A stretch of 64,000 nucleotides of DNA, taken from the NCBI RefSeq assembly GCF_000379905.1, contig NZ_KB904058.1:62193-126192 (forward strand), in the 5' to 3' direction. The position numbers were made by a program, and so were the translations under genes. Origin of the DNA: Rodentibacter pneumotropicus DSM 21403. Lineage in GTDB: Bacteria; Pseudomonadota; Gammaproteobacteria; Enterobacterales; Pasteurellaceae. Shown piece by piece: positions 30,313-39,719 of this stretch (position 1 is the stretch's first letter; every line of letters starts with the position of its first letter). Under the pieces are notes generated by a model. That model saw nothing but the letters and a program-made list of their open reading frames with translations. It was not told where the DNA came from and searched no databases.

Positions 30313-32025
30313 TTAAGCCAGTTTAGCTTTCAAGAAATCAAATAATTGCTCTTTTGCAATCATTTCTTTTTCACCACTACGGCGGTTTTTATATTCTATT
30401 TCACCATTCGCAAGATTTTTCTCACCGATCACGATCATATGCGGGACACCAATCAATTCCATATCCGCAAACATTACGCCCGGGCGTTCTTTGCGATCAT
30501 CAAAAATCACCTCTACGCCTTGTGCCTGTAAAGTGCGGTAGAGTTCTTCGGCATATTCACGAACACTTTCGGATTTATACATATTCATAGGGACAATCGC
30601 TACGGTGAAAGGGGCAATTTCATCAGTCGGCCAAATAATACCTCGCTCGTCATGATGTTGTTCGATAGCAGCCGCAACCACACGGGTTACTCCGATACCA
30701 TAACAACCCATAGTAACAGCCATTGGGCGACCATCTTCACCTTGCACGGTGGCATTCATAGCTTCGGAATATTTTTTGCCCAGTTGGAAAATATGCCCTA
30801 CTTCTATACCACGTTTAATGAGTAACGTTCCTTTGCCATCCGGACTCGGATCGCCTTCCACCACATTACGAATGTCCGCCACTTTCGGTAATATCACATC
30901 ACGTTCCCAGTTGATATTGAAGTAGTGTTTGCCGTCAATATTTGCGCCTGCGCTAAAATCTGACATCAGTGCTACCGAACGATCAATAATCACAGGAATA
31001 TTAAGATTGACCGGTCCCAATGATCCCACTCCAGCACCAATTTTGGCTTTGATTTCCCCTTCATCAGCAAATTCAAAAGGTGATGCCACTTCCGCTAATT
31101 TTTCCGCTTTGATTTCATTCAGTTCGTGATCACCACGAATGATTAATGCCACCAGTGGTTGCTCCTCGCTCACCCCCTTGACGATCAAGGTTTTCACGGT
31201 TTTTTCAATAGGCTGATTAAATTGTGCAACCAATTCTGCAATGGTTTTGGCATTCGGTGTATCAACCAATTCCATCGCTTTTGTTGGGGCAGCTCGTTCG
31301 CCTATCGCCACAGCTTCCGCTAATTCAATATTAGCGGCATAATCAGATTCAGTGGAGAAAATCACATCATCTTCGCCACTGTTTGCCAATACTTGGAATT
31401 CGTGTGAAGCACTACCGCCAATAGAACCTGTATCGGCTTGTACAGCACGGAAATCTAACCCTAAGCGATTGAAAATATTGCTATAAGTTTGATACATCAC
31501 ATCATAGGTTTGTTGCAAACTTTCTTTATCGGTATGGAAAGAATAGGCATCTTTCATAATAAATTCACGACTACGCATCACCCCAAAACGAGGGCGTACT
31601 TCGTCACGGAATTTAGTTTGAATGTGATAAAGATTCATTGGTAGCTGGCGATAAGAGGTAATTTCACGACGCATTAAATCCGTAATGGCTTCTTCGTTTG
31701 TCGGACCAATAACAAAGCCACGCTCACCACGGTCGGTAAAACGCAATAATTCAGGGCCATACTGTTCCCAACGGCCCGATTCTTGCCAAAGTTCCGCAGG
31801 TTGTACTACCGGCATTTTAATTTCGAGTGCACCGCTTTTATCCATTTCTTCACGGATCACCTTTTCCACTTTACGTAATACCCGCCACCCTGTTGGCATC
31901 CAGTTATAAAGCCCGGCTGCAAGAGGGCGAATCATCCCTGCCCGTAACATCAGTTGATGGCTGACAATCGCCGCTTCCGCCGGCGTTTCTTTTAATGTGG
32001 AAAATAAATATTGACTTGTGCGCAT
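30313..32025 (-). CDS. proS: Prolyl-tRNA synthetase
   Basis: 570 residues. The start [18 protein letters not shown] is the conserved bacterial one; an in-frame extension of 18 codons upstream was dropped. Class II motifs are present (motif 2 region [22 protein letters not shown]), with a YbaK-like editing insertion between motifs 2 and 3 (about residues 220-400) and a C-terminal anticodon domain. It charges tRNA-Pro and edits mischarged alanine. Confidence 0.98.
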   Translation of the reverse strand: MRTSQYLFSTLKETPAEAAIVSHQLMLRAGMIRPLAAGLYNWMPTGWRVLRKVEKVIREEMDKSGALEIKMPVVQPAELWQESGRWEQYGPELLRFTDRGERGFVIGPTNEEAITDLMRREITSYRQLPMNLYHIQTKFRDEVRPRFGVMRSREFIMKDAYSFHTDKESLQQTYDVMYQTYSNIFNRLGLDFRAVQADTGSIGGSASHEFQVLANSGEDDVIFSTESDYAANIELAEAVAIGERAAPTKAMELVDTPNAKTIAELVAQFNQPIEKTVKTLIVKGVSEEQPLVALIIRGDHELNEIKAEKLAEVASPFEFADEGEIKAKIGAGVGSLGPVNLNIPVIIDRSVALMSDFSAGANIDGKHYFNINWERDVILPKVADIRNVVEGDPSPDGKGTLLIKRGIEVGHIFQLGKKYSEAMNATVQGEDGRPMAVTMGCYGIGVTRVVAAAIEQHHDERGIIWPTDEIAPFTVAIVPMNMYKSESVREYAEELYRTLQAQGVEVIFDDRKERPGVMFADMELIGVPHMIVIGEKNLANGEIEYKNRRSGEKEMIAKEQLFDFLKAKLA

Positions 32026-32079
32026 TGGCTTAACCTTTAAATTCGTTAAATTGAGAAAAAATTGGTGGGAGTATAACAA

Positions 32080-32190
32080 AAAGTGCGGTCACAAAAAACG
32101 ACGTTTTTTGAACGTTGGCTTTGCCAACGGCTCCAAAGGAGTGAATAAATCACTTTAGTGATTTATGAATATTTTTAACCGCACTTTTTT
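32080..32190. repeat. Copy 2 of the uptake-signal-bounded intergenic repeat
   Basis: Opens with AAAGTGCGGTC and closes with AACCGCACTTTTTT. Between are CACAAAAAACGACGTTTTTT, GAACGTTGGC, TTT, GCCAACGGCTCC, as in the copy at 9403-9511; a further AAATCACTTTAGTGATTT palindrome is found only here. It lies just upstream of proS and after the second potD, where it probably works as a terminator. Confidence 0.78.
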
Positions 32191-32201
32191 GAAAGAAGAA
32201 A

Positions 32202-33254
32202 TTAATTGGTTTTTAATTTATTCCAATATTTTTCGTAGATATCCACGGCATCACCCACATCGCCTTGCATAATGCCTTTTTCCACTTCTTCTGAAGGAGG
32301 GAATAAAGTCGGGTCATTCACCAGTTCAGGGCTAAGCAAGGCTTTCACGCCTTCATTCGGCATTGAAAAGCCCATGCGCTCAATCACCACTTTGGCATTT
32401 TCAGGACGAAGTAGGAAATCGATAAATTTGTGTGCCCCTTCCACATTTTTTGCCGTTTTAGGGATTGCATAGTTATCCATCCAGAAAATCGCCCCTTCTT
32501 TCGGGTAGATAAATTGTAGGCTTGGGTTTTCTTTATGGGCGAGATAGGCAGAGCCGTTCCAAATCATTCCGAGCGCTACTTCTCCTTGCACATAAGGTAC
32601 TTCCGGTGAGTCGGAATTGAAGGTAATCACATTAGGCAATAAGGTCACCAAGCGCTCATAAGCCGCTTTGATTTCTTCTTCGTTGGTCGTGTTAGGGGAT
32701 TTTCCATTTAATAATAGAGCAATATGGAAAACCTCACGGGCATCGCTGGTCATCAGCACTTTGTGTTTAAATTCAGGTTTCCATAAATCCGCCCAACTGG
32801 TGATAGTTTTTGGATCAATCTCATCAGAATTGACTTCGATGCCGGTTAAACCGTAAACATAAGGTAGGGAGAATTTGTTTTCAGAGTCAAATTCTTTGTT
32901 CAGCAAGTGTTTTGGAATTTGTTTTAAATTCTCTAATTTACTGTGATCAAGGGGTTGGAGCATATTTTCCTTGATCATTTTATTGACATAATAACTTGAT
33001 GGGAACACTACGTCATAGCCGGAGCCGGTGTTTTCCGTCAATTTTAATTTAGCATACATTTCTTCGTTGCTTTCAAAGGTGGAATAAATCACCTCTACGC
33101 CGGTTTCTTTGGTGAATTGCGTAACGAGTTCAGGCGGCACATAATCCGTCCAGTTATAAACATAAAGTTTGTTGTTAGCAAAAGCAGATGCCGCAAAAAG
33201 TGCGGTCGCAGAAAGAAAAAGATTTTTGACAGAACGAGCAACAGATTTTTTCAA
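32202..33254 (-). CDS. potD: Spermidine/putrescine ABC transporter binding protein (copy 2)
   Basis: 350 residues with a signal peptide (hydrophobic stretch [16 protein letters not shown]) and PotD features [42 protein letters not shown] and [12 protein letters not shown]. It is clearly paralogous to the copy at 17005-18051 but only moderately similar. Haemophilus influenzae also has two. No permease genes are adjacent. The divergent neighbour is a PuuB-like amine oxidase, which links it with polyamine use. Confidence 0.9.
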   Translation of the reverse strand: MKKSVARSVKNLFLSATALFAASAFANNKLYVYNWTDYVPPELVTQFTKETGVEVIYSTFESNEEMYAKLKLTENTGSGYDVVFPSSYYVNKMIKENMLQPLDHSKLENLKQIPKHLLNKEFDSENKFSLPYVYGLTGIEVNSDEIDPKTITSWADLWKPEFKHKVLMTSDAREVFHIALLLNGKSPNTTNEEEIKAAYERLVTLLPNVITFNSDSPEVPYVQGEVALGMIWNGSAYLAHKENPSLQFIYPKEGAIFWMDNYAIPKTAKNVEGAHKFIDFLLRPENAKVVIERMGFSMPNEGVKALLSPELVNDPTLFPPSEEVEKGIMQGDVGDAVDIYEKYWNKLKTN

Positions 33255-33394
33255 TTTATTGGTCTCCTAGGAATAAACGATTAATCAAAATGCATAAATT
33301 TTATGCGCCGGACAGTATAACATTTTTTGCAAAGGGTTTGACATATTTCCCCATCGGCGTAAGATTTCGCCAGTTTTTATCAACGAGAGGTTTT

Positions 33395-34690
33395 ATGCTA
33401 ACTTTTGCTCATCGAGAACACGTTTCCTCCTATTATTTTGATTCACGTAATCAAGATTTCCAACTTCCTCCTTTAACACAAATCAAACACGCCGATGTCT
33501 GTGTGATCGGCGCAGGCTTTTTTGGTCTATCCGCTGCATTAGAGCTAGCCGAGAAAGGTAAAAAAGTGATTGTATTGGAAGGGGCTAGAGTGGGATTTGG
33601 GGCGTCCGGTCGCAGTGGAGGGCAAGCCATAAACGGCTTTGAAGAAGGCATTGATGAGTATATTAAACAGCTTGGCTTTGATAAAGCACGTCAACTTTGG
33701 GAAATGTCGCTGGAAGCCATTGATATTATTGATGAACGCATCACAAAATATGGTATTCAATGCGACTGGAAAAAAGGCTATGCGACCCTTGCATTGAACT
33801 ATCGCCGTATGGATGACCTGATTGAAATGGAAAAAGCCAGCCATAAAAATTTTGGCTATCAAAATATGCAGCTTTGGGACAAAGCGAAACTAAAACAGCA
33901 TTTAGGTAGCGATATCTATGTAGGTGGTTTATACGATAGCAATTCCGGTCATTTGCATCCTTTCAATTATTGCCTAGGATTGGCAAAAGCCTGTTTAGAT
34001 CTCGGTGTGCAGATTTTTGAACAATCACCTGTGGTAGATCTTATCGAAAAAAGCGGTTGTATTGAGGTGAAAACCGACCAAAGTGCGGTCATTTCTCAAG
34101 ATGTTATTTTAGCCACTAACGCTTATATTGATGCACTCCCTAAATCTATCCACCGTGGCATTAACCGAAAAATTATGCCGGTAGAAAGTTTTATTATTGC
34201 TACCGAACCCTTAAGCCAGACCGTGGCAGACTCTGTGATTAATAACGGAATGTCCGTATGCGATAACAATTTGTTGCTCGATTATTATCGTTTGAGTGCA
34301 GACAATCGCCTGCTTTTCGGCAGTGATTCCAGTTCGGAAAAAGATATGGTCGCTGTAATGCGACAAAATATGTTGCACGTTTTCCCCCAATTAGAGAATG
34401 TAAAAATCGACTACGGTTGGGCTGGACCGATTGATATGACAATGAACTCTAGCCCGCATTTCGGGCGAATTTCCCCACATATCTATTTTGCGCAAGGTTA
34501 TTCAGGCCATGGTGTAGCATTAACGGGATTGGCTGGGCGTATTGTTGCGGAAGCAATTTTAGGCAATGACGAGCGTCTGCAAATTTTTGAAGGATTAAAA
34601 GTGCCTTCCGTTTACGGTGGAAAATGGGTGAAAAATTTAGCTACGAAGATCGGGGTGAAATACTATCGGTTTCTAGATAAATACCGTTAA
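33395..34690 (+). CDS. FAD-dependent oxidoreductase, PuuB-like
   Basis: 431 residues of the DAO family: FAD-binding VCVIGAGFFGLSAALELAEKG near residues 28-48, ASGRSGGQAINGF, and a C-terminal FAQGYSGHGVALTG. The closest characterised relative is gamma-glutamylputrescine oxidase (PuuB). The start was set at the ATG behind GAGAGG; an extension of 35 codons upstream lies in promoter territory. The neighbour is a divergent potD. PuuA, PuuC and PuuD are not in the window, so the exact substrate is uncertain. Confidence 0.82.
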   Translation: MLTFAHREHVSSYYFDSRNQDFQLPPLTQIKHADVCVIGAGFFGLSAALELAEKGKKVIVLEGARVGFGASGRSGGQAINGFEEGIDEYIKQLGFDKARQLWEMSLEAIDIIDERITKYGIQCDWKKGYATLALNYRRMDDLIEMEKASHKNFGYQNMQLWDKAKLKQHLGSDIYVGGLYDSNSGHLHPFNYCLGLAKACLDLGVQIFEQSPVVDLIEKSGCIEVKTDQSAVISQDVILATNAYIDALPKSIHRGINRKIMPVESFIIATEPLSQTVADSVINNGMSVCDNNLLLDYYRLSADNRLLFGSDSSSEKDMVAVMRQNMLHVFPQLENVKIDYGWAGPIDMTMNSSPHFGRISPHIYFAQGYSGHGVALTGLAGRIVAEAILGNDERLQIFEGLKVPSVYGGKWVKNLATKIGVKYYRFLDKYR

Positions 34691-34707
34691 AAATGAATTT
34701 GAAATTG

Positions 34708-34761
34708 ACCGCACTTTGCTCAGTGTCATTTTGTTTTTATGAGTAAAGTGCGGTGTTTTTT
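34708..34761. terminator. Inverted uptake-signal pair between convergent genes
   Basis: ACCGCACTTTGCTCA and TGAGTAAAGTGCGGT form a 15-base perfect stem with a 17-base loop, followed by GTTTTTTT. It ends the oxidoreductase gene and, in reverse, asnC. Confidence 0.8.
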
Positions 34762-34770
34762 TAAGATATT

Positions 34771-35223
34771 TTAAGGCTTAATATCCCTCAAAATAGGATT
34801 TTGCATTGAAATCAGCGTTTCAGTAGATTGGATCTCATCAATTAACTGAATTTTTGTCGCCAGAACGGAATGCAATTCGGCAATGGTGTGGGTCATCACC
34901 TTGATGAAAATCGAGTAATTTCCCGTTGTGTAGTAGGCTTCGACCACTTCATCAAAGGTTTCCAATTTTTTAATTACTTTCTCGTAATCCTTCGCACTTT
35001 TCAAAATAATCCCGATAAAGCAACATACGTCATAGCCGAGTTTACGTTCGTCAATAATCACTTTTGTACCTTCAATAATGCCGGATTGACGCATTTTTTC
35101 CACACGAACGTGAATTGTTCCGGGGCTGACGCCAAAATTTTTTGCCATTTCAGCATAGGGCGTGCGTGCATCTTTGGTGAGTACGCGAAGAATTTGTTGA
35201 TCGAGATTATCAATATTGTGCAT
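34771..35223 (-). CDS. asnC: AsnC transcriptional regulator
   Basis: 150 residues of the Lrp/AsnC family: an N-terminal helix-turn-helix (LDQQILRVLTKDARTPYAEMAKNFGVSPGTIHVRVEKM) and a C-terminal RAM effector domain. AsnC activates asnA when asparagine is scarce. It is divergent from asnA with a 153-base gap, the conserved arrangement, so the operator probably lies in that AT-rich gap. Confidence 0.95.
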   Translation of the reverse strand: MHNIDNLDQQILRVLTKDARTPYAEMAKNFGVSPGTIHVRVEKMRQSGIIEGTKVIIDERKLGYDVCCFIGIILKSAKDYEKVIKKLETFDEVVEAYYTTGNYSIFIKVMTHTIAELHSVLATKIQLIDEIQSTETLISMQNPILRDIKP

Positions 35224-35376
35224 AAAATAGCCTCCATTAGAATTATTCTAATAAATTATCATTTAATTAGATAATATTTAAAATTATTTTAAATGTAAAC
35301 AAAATACTTGAACAATAACTACGATTTACTGAATAATACGCAAAACTCAACTTATTATTAGAAATAGGCGGAAAAT

Positions 35377-36369
35377 ATGAAGAAAACATTTATTTTACAA
35401 CAACAAGAAATTAGTTTTGTTAAAAACACCTTTACTCAAAACCTGATCGAGCAATTGGGCATTATTGAGGTGCAAGGCCCAATTCTTAGCCAAGTGGGTA
35501 ACGGTATGCAAGATAATTTATCCGGTATTGAAAAAGCGGTTCAAGTCCACGTGAAATGTATTCCAAATGCCGTATATGAAGTGGTTCACTCTTTGGCAAA
35601 ATGGAAGCGTCATACTCTTTCACGTTTTCATTTTAAAGAGGGGGAAGGTCTTTTTGTTCATATGAAAGCCTTACGTCCCGATGAGGATTCTTTAGATCCG
35701 ACCCACTCCATTTATGTGGATCAATGGGATTGGGAAAAAGTGATTCCGGAAGGTCGCCGTAACCTTGCTTACTTAAAAGAAACCGTTAATTCTATTTATC
35801 GTGCTATTCGCTTAACGGAACTTGCGGTAGAGGCCCGTTTTGATATCCCTTCCATTTTGCCAAAACAAATTACCTTTGTTCATAGTGAAGATTTGGTAAA
35901 ACGCTACCCTGATCTTTCCAGTAAAGAGCGGGAAAATGCCATTTGTAAAGAATATGGTGCGGTATTTTTGATTGGTATTGGCGGTAAATTATCCGATGGT
36001 AAACCACATGATGGACGTGCACCGGATTATGATGACTGGACAACGGAATCTGAAAACGGCTACAAAGGTTTAAATGGCGATATTCTTGTGTGGAACGACC
36101 AACTTAACACAGCATTCGAGCTATCCTCTATGGGGATCCGTGTGGATGAATCTGCGCTTCGTTTGCAAGTCGCTTTAACCGGTAAAGAAGATTGCTTAAA
36201 AATGGCTTGGCATCAAGAATTGTTAGACGGAAAATTACCTCTCTCAATCGGTGGCGGAATTGGTCAGTCACGTTTAGCCATGTTCTTGTTGCGTAAGAAA
36301 CATATTGGCGAAGTGCAATCAAGCGTATGGCCGAAAGAAATGTTAGAACAATATCAACACATTCTTTAA
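35377..36369 (+). CDS. asnA: Aspartate-ammonia ligase
   Basis: 330 residues, beginning [19 protein letters not shown]; class II synthetase-like fold with [17 protein letters not shown] as the C-terminal motif 3. AsnA makes asparagine from aspartate, ammonia and ATP. A divergent asnC stands upstream and an uptake-signal terminator follows. Confidence 0.98.
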   Translation: MKKTFILQQQEISFVKNTFTQNLIEQLGIIEVQGPILSQVGNGMQDNLSGIEKAVQVHVKCIPNAVYEVVHSLAKWKRHTLSRFHFKEGEGLFVHMKALRPDEDSLDPTHSIYVDQWDWEKVIPEGRRNLAYLKETVNSIYRAIRLTELAVEARFDIPSILPKQITFVHSEDLVKRYPDLSSKERENAICKEYGAVFLIGIGGKLSDGKPHDGRAPDYDDWTTESENGYKGLNGDILVWNDQLNTAFELSSMGIRVDESALRLQVALTGKEDCLKMAWHQELLDGKLPLSIGGGIGQSRLAMFLLRKKHIGEVQSSVWPKEMLEQYQHIL

Positions 36370-36376
36370 CGTTCCT

Positions 36377-36410
36377 AAAAAAGTGCGGTTGATTTCAACC
36401 GCACTTTTTT
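36377..36410. terminator. Inverted uptake-signal terminator, asnA/serA
   Basis: AAAAAAGTGCGGTTG pairs with CAACCGCACTTTTTT around a 4-base loop. The T run on both strands fits a bidirectional terminator between convergent asnA and serA. Confidence 0.88.
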
Positions 36411-36414
36411 ATTA

Positions 36415-37647
36415 TTAATATAATATTCGTGCTCGTATTGTGCCGTCAATTTCTCGCAGTTTAACTAATAAAGGTTCGGCATTCTCTGTTTCCACATCCA
36501 CCACAACATAACCGATTTTCGGGTCGGTTTGTAAATATTGTGCGGCGATATTGATATTGGCTTCTACAAAAATTTGATTGAGCTTGTTCAATATACCCGG
36601 ACGATTTTCGTGAATATGCAACAAACGTTTAGTGCCTCCGTGTTCCGGTAAAGAAACTTCCGGAAAATTCACAGAGGATAACGTAGAACCATTGTCGGAA
36701 TATTTCACAAATTTACCGGCCACTTCAAAACCAATATTCTCTTGCGCTTCTGCTGTGGAACCGCCAATATGCGGCGTTAAAATCACATTATCAAATTCAC
36801 GCAATGGCGAGATAAATTCTTCATTGATTGAAGCCGGTTCAACAGGGAATACATCAATTGCTGCGCCGTGAATTTTGCCTTCTTTTAAGGCTTTGGCAAG
36901 AGCATCAATATCCACCACCGAACCGCGCGCCGCATTGATTAAAATAGAACCTTGTTTTAGCTGTGCAATACGCTCCGCGCTCATTAAATTACGGGTTGAA
37001 GGTAACTCCGGTACATGCAAAGAAATCACATCGCAAGATCCAAGCAGTTCTTTCAGACTACGCACTTGCTTAGCATTACCCAACGGTAATTTATTTTCAA
37101 TATCATAGAAATACACGTCCATACCTAAAGATTCCGCAATAATGCTTAATTGAGAACCGATATGACCATAACCTACGATACCTAATTTTTTACCGCGCAC
37201 TTCGTGTGAACCGGTGGCGGATTTATTCCATACACCACGATGCACTTCTGCATTGGCTTGCGGCACATTGCGCATCAAAAGCAAAATTTCACCTAACACT
37301 AATTCTGCAACGGAACGCGTATTTGAGAACGGTGCGTTAAATACCGGAATTCCCCGTGCTTTTGCCGCATTAAGATCAACCTGATTGGTGCCAATACAAA
37401 AACAGCCTACCGCAATAAGTTTTGGTGCGGCATCAATCATTTCCTCAGTTAAATGCGTACGTGAACGCAACCCGATAAAATGCGCATCTTTAATCGCTGC
37501 CTTCAGCTCATCGCCATCAAGGGCTTTTTTGTAATAATCAATATTAGTATAGCCTGCGGAATGCAAGGTATCCAATGCACTTTGATGCACCCCCTCCAAC
37601 AATACAAATTTGATTTTTGATTTGTCGAGTGACACTTTATTTGCCAT
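36415..37647 (-). CDS. serA: D-3-phosphoglycerate dehydrogenase
   Basis: 410 residues with a Rossmann NAD-binding region (LGIVGYGHIGSQLSIIAESLGM), catalytic Arg/Glu/His segments (NAARGSVVD; ILTPHIGGSTAEAQ) and a C-terminal ACT domain (HIHENRPGILNKLNQIF) for serine feedback. It starts serine synthesis. It follows rpiA by 30 bases, so both are probably transcribed together. Confidence 0.98.
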   Translation of the reverse strand: MANKVSLDKSKIKFVLLEGVHQSALDTLHSAGYTNIDYYKKALDGDELKAAIKDAHFIGLRSRTHLTEEMIDAAPKLIAVGCFCIGTNQVDLNAAKARGIPVFNAPFSNTRSVAELVLGEILLLMRNVPQANAEVHRGVWNKSATGSHEVRGKKLGIVGYGHIGSQLSIIAESLGMDVYFYDIENKLPLGNAKQVRSLKELLGSCDVISLHVPELPSTRNLMSAERIAQLKQGSILINAARGSVVDIDALAKALKEGKIHGAAIDVFPVEPASINEEFISPLREFDNVILTPHIGGSTAEAQENIGFEVAGKFVKYSDNGSTLSSVNFPEVSLPEHGGTKRLLHIHENRPGILNKLNQIFVEANINIAAQYLQTDPKIGYVVVDVETENAEPLLVKLREIDGTIRARILY

Positions 37648-37677
37648 GTTTGCCTTCCTTATATTTATTTATATAAA

Positions 37678-38337
37678 TTATTCGATAATTTTTGCACCTT
37701 CAGGTGTGCCGACAATCACGATATCCGCACCACGTAAAGCAAAAATACCATTTGTTACCACGCCGGCAACATTATTGAGTTCTTTTTCCATTTCCACCGG
37801 ATTTAGAATAGCAAAATTATGCACATCTAAAATCACATTACCGTTATCCGTCACCACACCTTCCCGATATTCCGGCGCACCGCCAAGTGCGGCTAATTTT
37901 CTGCCCACTTGTGAGCGGGCCATTGGAATTACTTCCACTGGCAATGGGAAGGTTGAACCCAACACATCCACTTGTTTGCTGGAGTCCACAATACAAATAA
38001 ATTTTTTCGCTAGAGCAGCCACGATTTTTTCTCGCGTCAATGCGGCTCCGCCGCCTTTAATCATCATTTTTTGCGGATTGATTTCATCTGCGCCGTCCAC
38101 ATAAATATCTAATCCCGACACCTCATTTGCACTAAATACTTCAATGCCTTGTTTACGCAACAATTCTTCAGAGGTCTTTGATGCAGCCACTGCACCTTTA
38201 ATTTGATGTTTCATCGCCCCTAAGGCTTCAATGAAGCAATTTACGGTAGAACCGCTGCCCACGCCCACAATGGTATCTGCTTTCACATATTGCAATGCCG
38301 CTTGAGCCGCCAATTTTTTCATTTCTAATTGATCCAT
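37678..38337 (-). CDS. rpiA: Ribose-5-phosphate isomerase A
   Basis: 219 residues; begins [18 protein letters not shown] with the conserved [15 protein letters not shown] and [10 protein letters not shown] and [14 protein letters not shown]. It interconverts ribose 5-phosphate and ribulose 5-phosphate, completing the pentose phosphate route whose other genes (zwf, pgl, gnd, rpe) are also in this window. Confidence 0.98.
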   Translation of the reverse strand: MDQLEMKKLAAQAALQYVKADTIVGVGSGSTVNCFIEALGAMKHQIKGAVAASKTSEELLRKQGIEVFSANEVSGLDIYVDGADEINPQKMMIKGGGAALTREKIVAALAKKFICIVDSSKQVDVLGSTFPLPVEVIPMARSQVGRKLAALGGAPEYREGVVTDNGNVILDVHNFAILNPVEMEKELNNVAGVVTNGIFALRGADIVIVGTPEGAKIIE

Positions 38338-38442
38338 TTCTTTTTCTCTTTTTAAGAAGTAAACGATTGCGTTACTTTAATACGCTAAAATTAAATAAAC
38401 AAGTGCAAATTTTGATAGCTCATCATGAAAAAATGACATGGC

Positions 38443-39594
38443 TTAATCTTCTGTTAAAAACAATGCTAATAGTTCATTTAAAAATAATTTCCCATGTTCG
38501 GTAATCTGCCAAGCGGTTTCCGTTTCCACGATATAATTTCTTTGCAGTGCAATTTCAATCTGATTTTTGACCGCACTTTGTGCCAACCCTGTATAAGCCT
38601 CAAATTCCTCTTTCGGTACTGCTTCCAATAAACGAAAACGATTCATAAAAAATTCAAAAGGGCGGTCAATTTCAGGGACGTTTTTTTCTTCATAAAGATA
38701 GTCTCCTCTCAAGTAGCCTTTCGGGTGCTTTGTTTTTGAAAAACGCAGAATCTCCCCATCGGGAAAAGTGAGTTTTCCGTGCGCCCCACAGCCAATCGCT
38801 AAATAATCGCCAAAACGCCAATAATTCAAATTGTGTCGGCATTGAAACCCCGGTTTAGCATAAGCGGAAGTTTCATACTGTTGATATCCTGCGGCGGTGA
38901 GTAATTGATGCCCTTGCTCAAAAATATCCCAAAGTGCGTCTTCATCGGGCAAGGTTGGAGGACGATAGGCAAACATTGTATTAGGCTCAATGGTGAGTTG
39001 ATACCAAGAAAGATGAGGAGGTGAAAGCGCAATGGCTTGCCGTAAATCATCCAAGGCTTCAACAAGAGTTTGGTTGGGTAGCCCGTGCATCAAATCCAAA
39101 TTGAAACTTTGCAAACCGGAAACTTTCGCCAAATTGACCGCACTTTTTGCCTCTGCCCCATTATGGATTCGTCCGAGACGCTGAAGTTTTTCATCGTTAA
39201 AACTTTGAATCCCCATCGAAATTCTCGTCACACCTGCCATCACATAGCCCTTAAAGCGTTCTGCTTCTACTGTACCGGGGTTAGCTTCCAAGGTGATTTC
39301 AATTTCCTGTTCAAAGGGAATATGTTTTTTTACTTCATTCAACAAATACGCAATACTTTCCGCAGAAAATAGGCTCGGCGTTCCTCCTCCAATAAAAATA
39401 GAATGTAATTTACGCCCTTGAATCGATGAATTAAAACGTGCCAGATCAATTTGTAAATCTTGCAACAAGTGATGAATATAATCTTTTTCGGGAATCTTAC
39501 CTTTCTGAGCATGAGAGTTAAAATCACAATAGGGACATTTCTGCACACACCAAGGGATATGGATATAGAGAGAAAGTGGGGGAAGTCTAAGCAT
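38443..39594 (-). CDS. hemW: Radical SAM haem chaperone HemW
   Basis: 383 residues with CVQKCPYCDFNSH (CxxxCxxC, preceded by YIHIPWC), GGGTPSLFS and a C-terminal winged-helix domain. It is the HemN-like protein lacking the extra Cys needed for coproporphyrinogen oxidation; HemW binds haem and a 4Fe-4S cluster. Some relatives list it as a putative oxygen-independent coproporphyrinogen oxidase, which is less likely. Confidence 0.93.
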   Translation of the reverse strand: MLRLPPLSLYIHIPWCVQKCPYCDFNSHAQKGKIPEKDYIHHLLQDLQIDLARFNSSIQGRKLHSIFIGGGTPSLFSAESIAYLLNEVKKHIPFEQEIEITLEANPGTVEAERFKGYVMAGVTRISMGIQSFNDEKLQRLGRIHNGAEAKSAVNLAKVSGLQSFNLDLMHGLPNQTLVEALDDLRQAIALSPPHLSWYQLTIEPNTMFAYRPPTLPDEDALWDIFEQGHQLLTAAGYQQYETSAYAKPGFQCRHNLNYWRFGDYLAIGCGAHGKLTFPDGEILRFSKTKHPKGYLRGDYLYEEKNVPEIDRPFEFFMNRFRLLEAVPKEEFEAYTGLAQSAVKNQIEIALQRNYIVETETAWQITEHGKLFLNELLALFLTED

Positions 39595-39663
39595 AATAAT
39601 TCACAGACTGAAAAAAACTTGTGCTATTTTATGCGATTATGAAACACAACGGAAAAAATTTAA

Positions 39664-39690
39664 AATAGGCTCTGCATTGAGAGCCTTATT
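39664..39690 (-). terminator. Terminator of the AbgT-family gene
   Basis: AGGCTCT and AGAGCCT pair with flanking A-T pairs around a 6-base loop; on the minus strand it is followed by T-rich sequence. It lies 30 bases after the stop. Confidence 0.7.
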
Positions 39691-39719
39691 ATCTACAAAA
39701 TGGTCAAACAACCCCTTCG

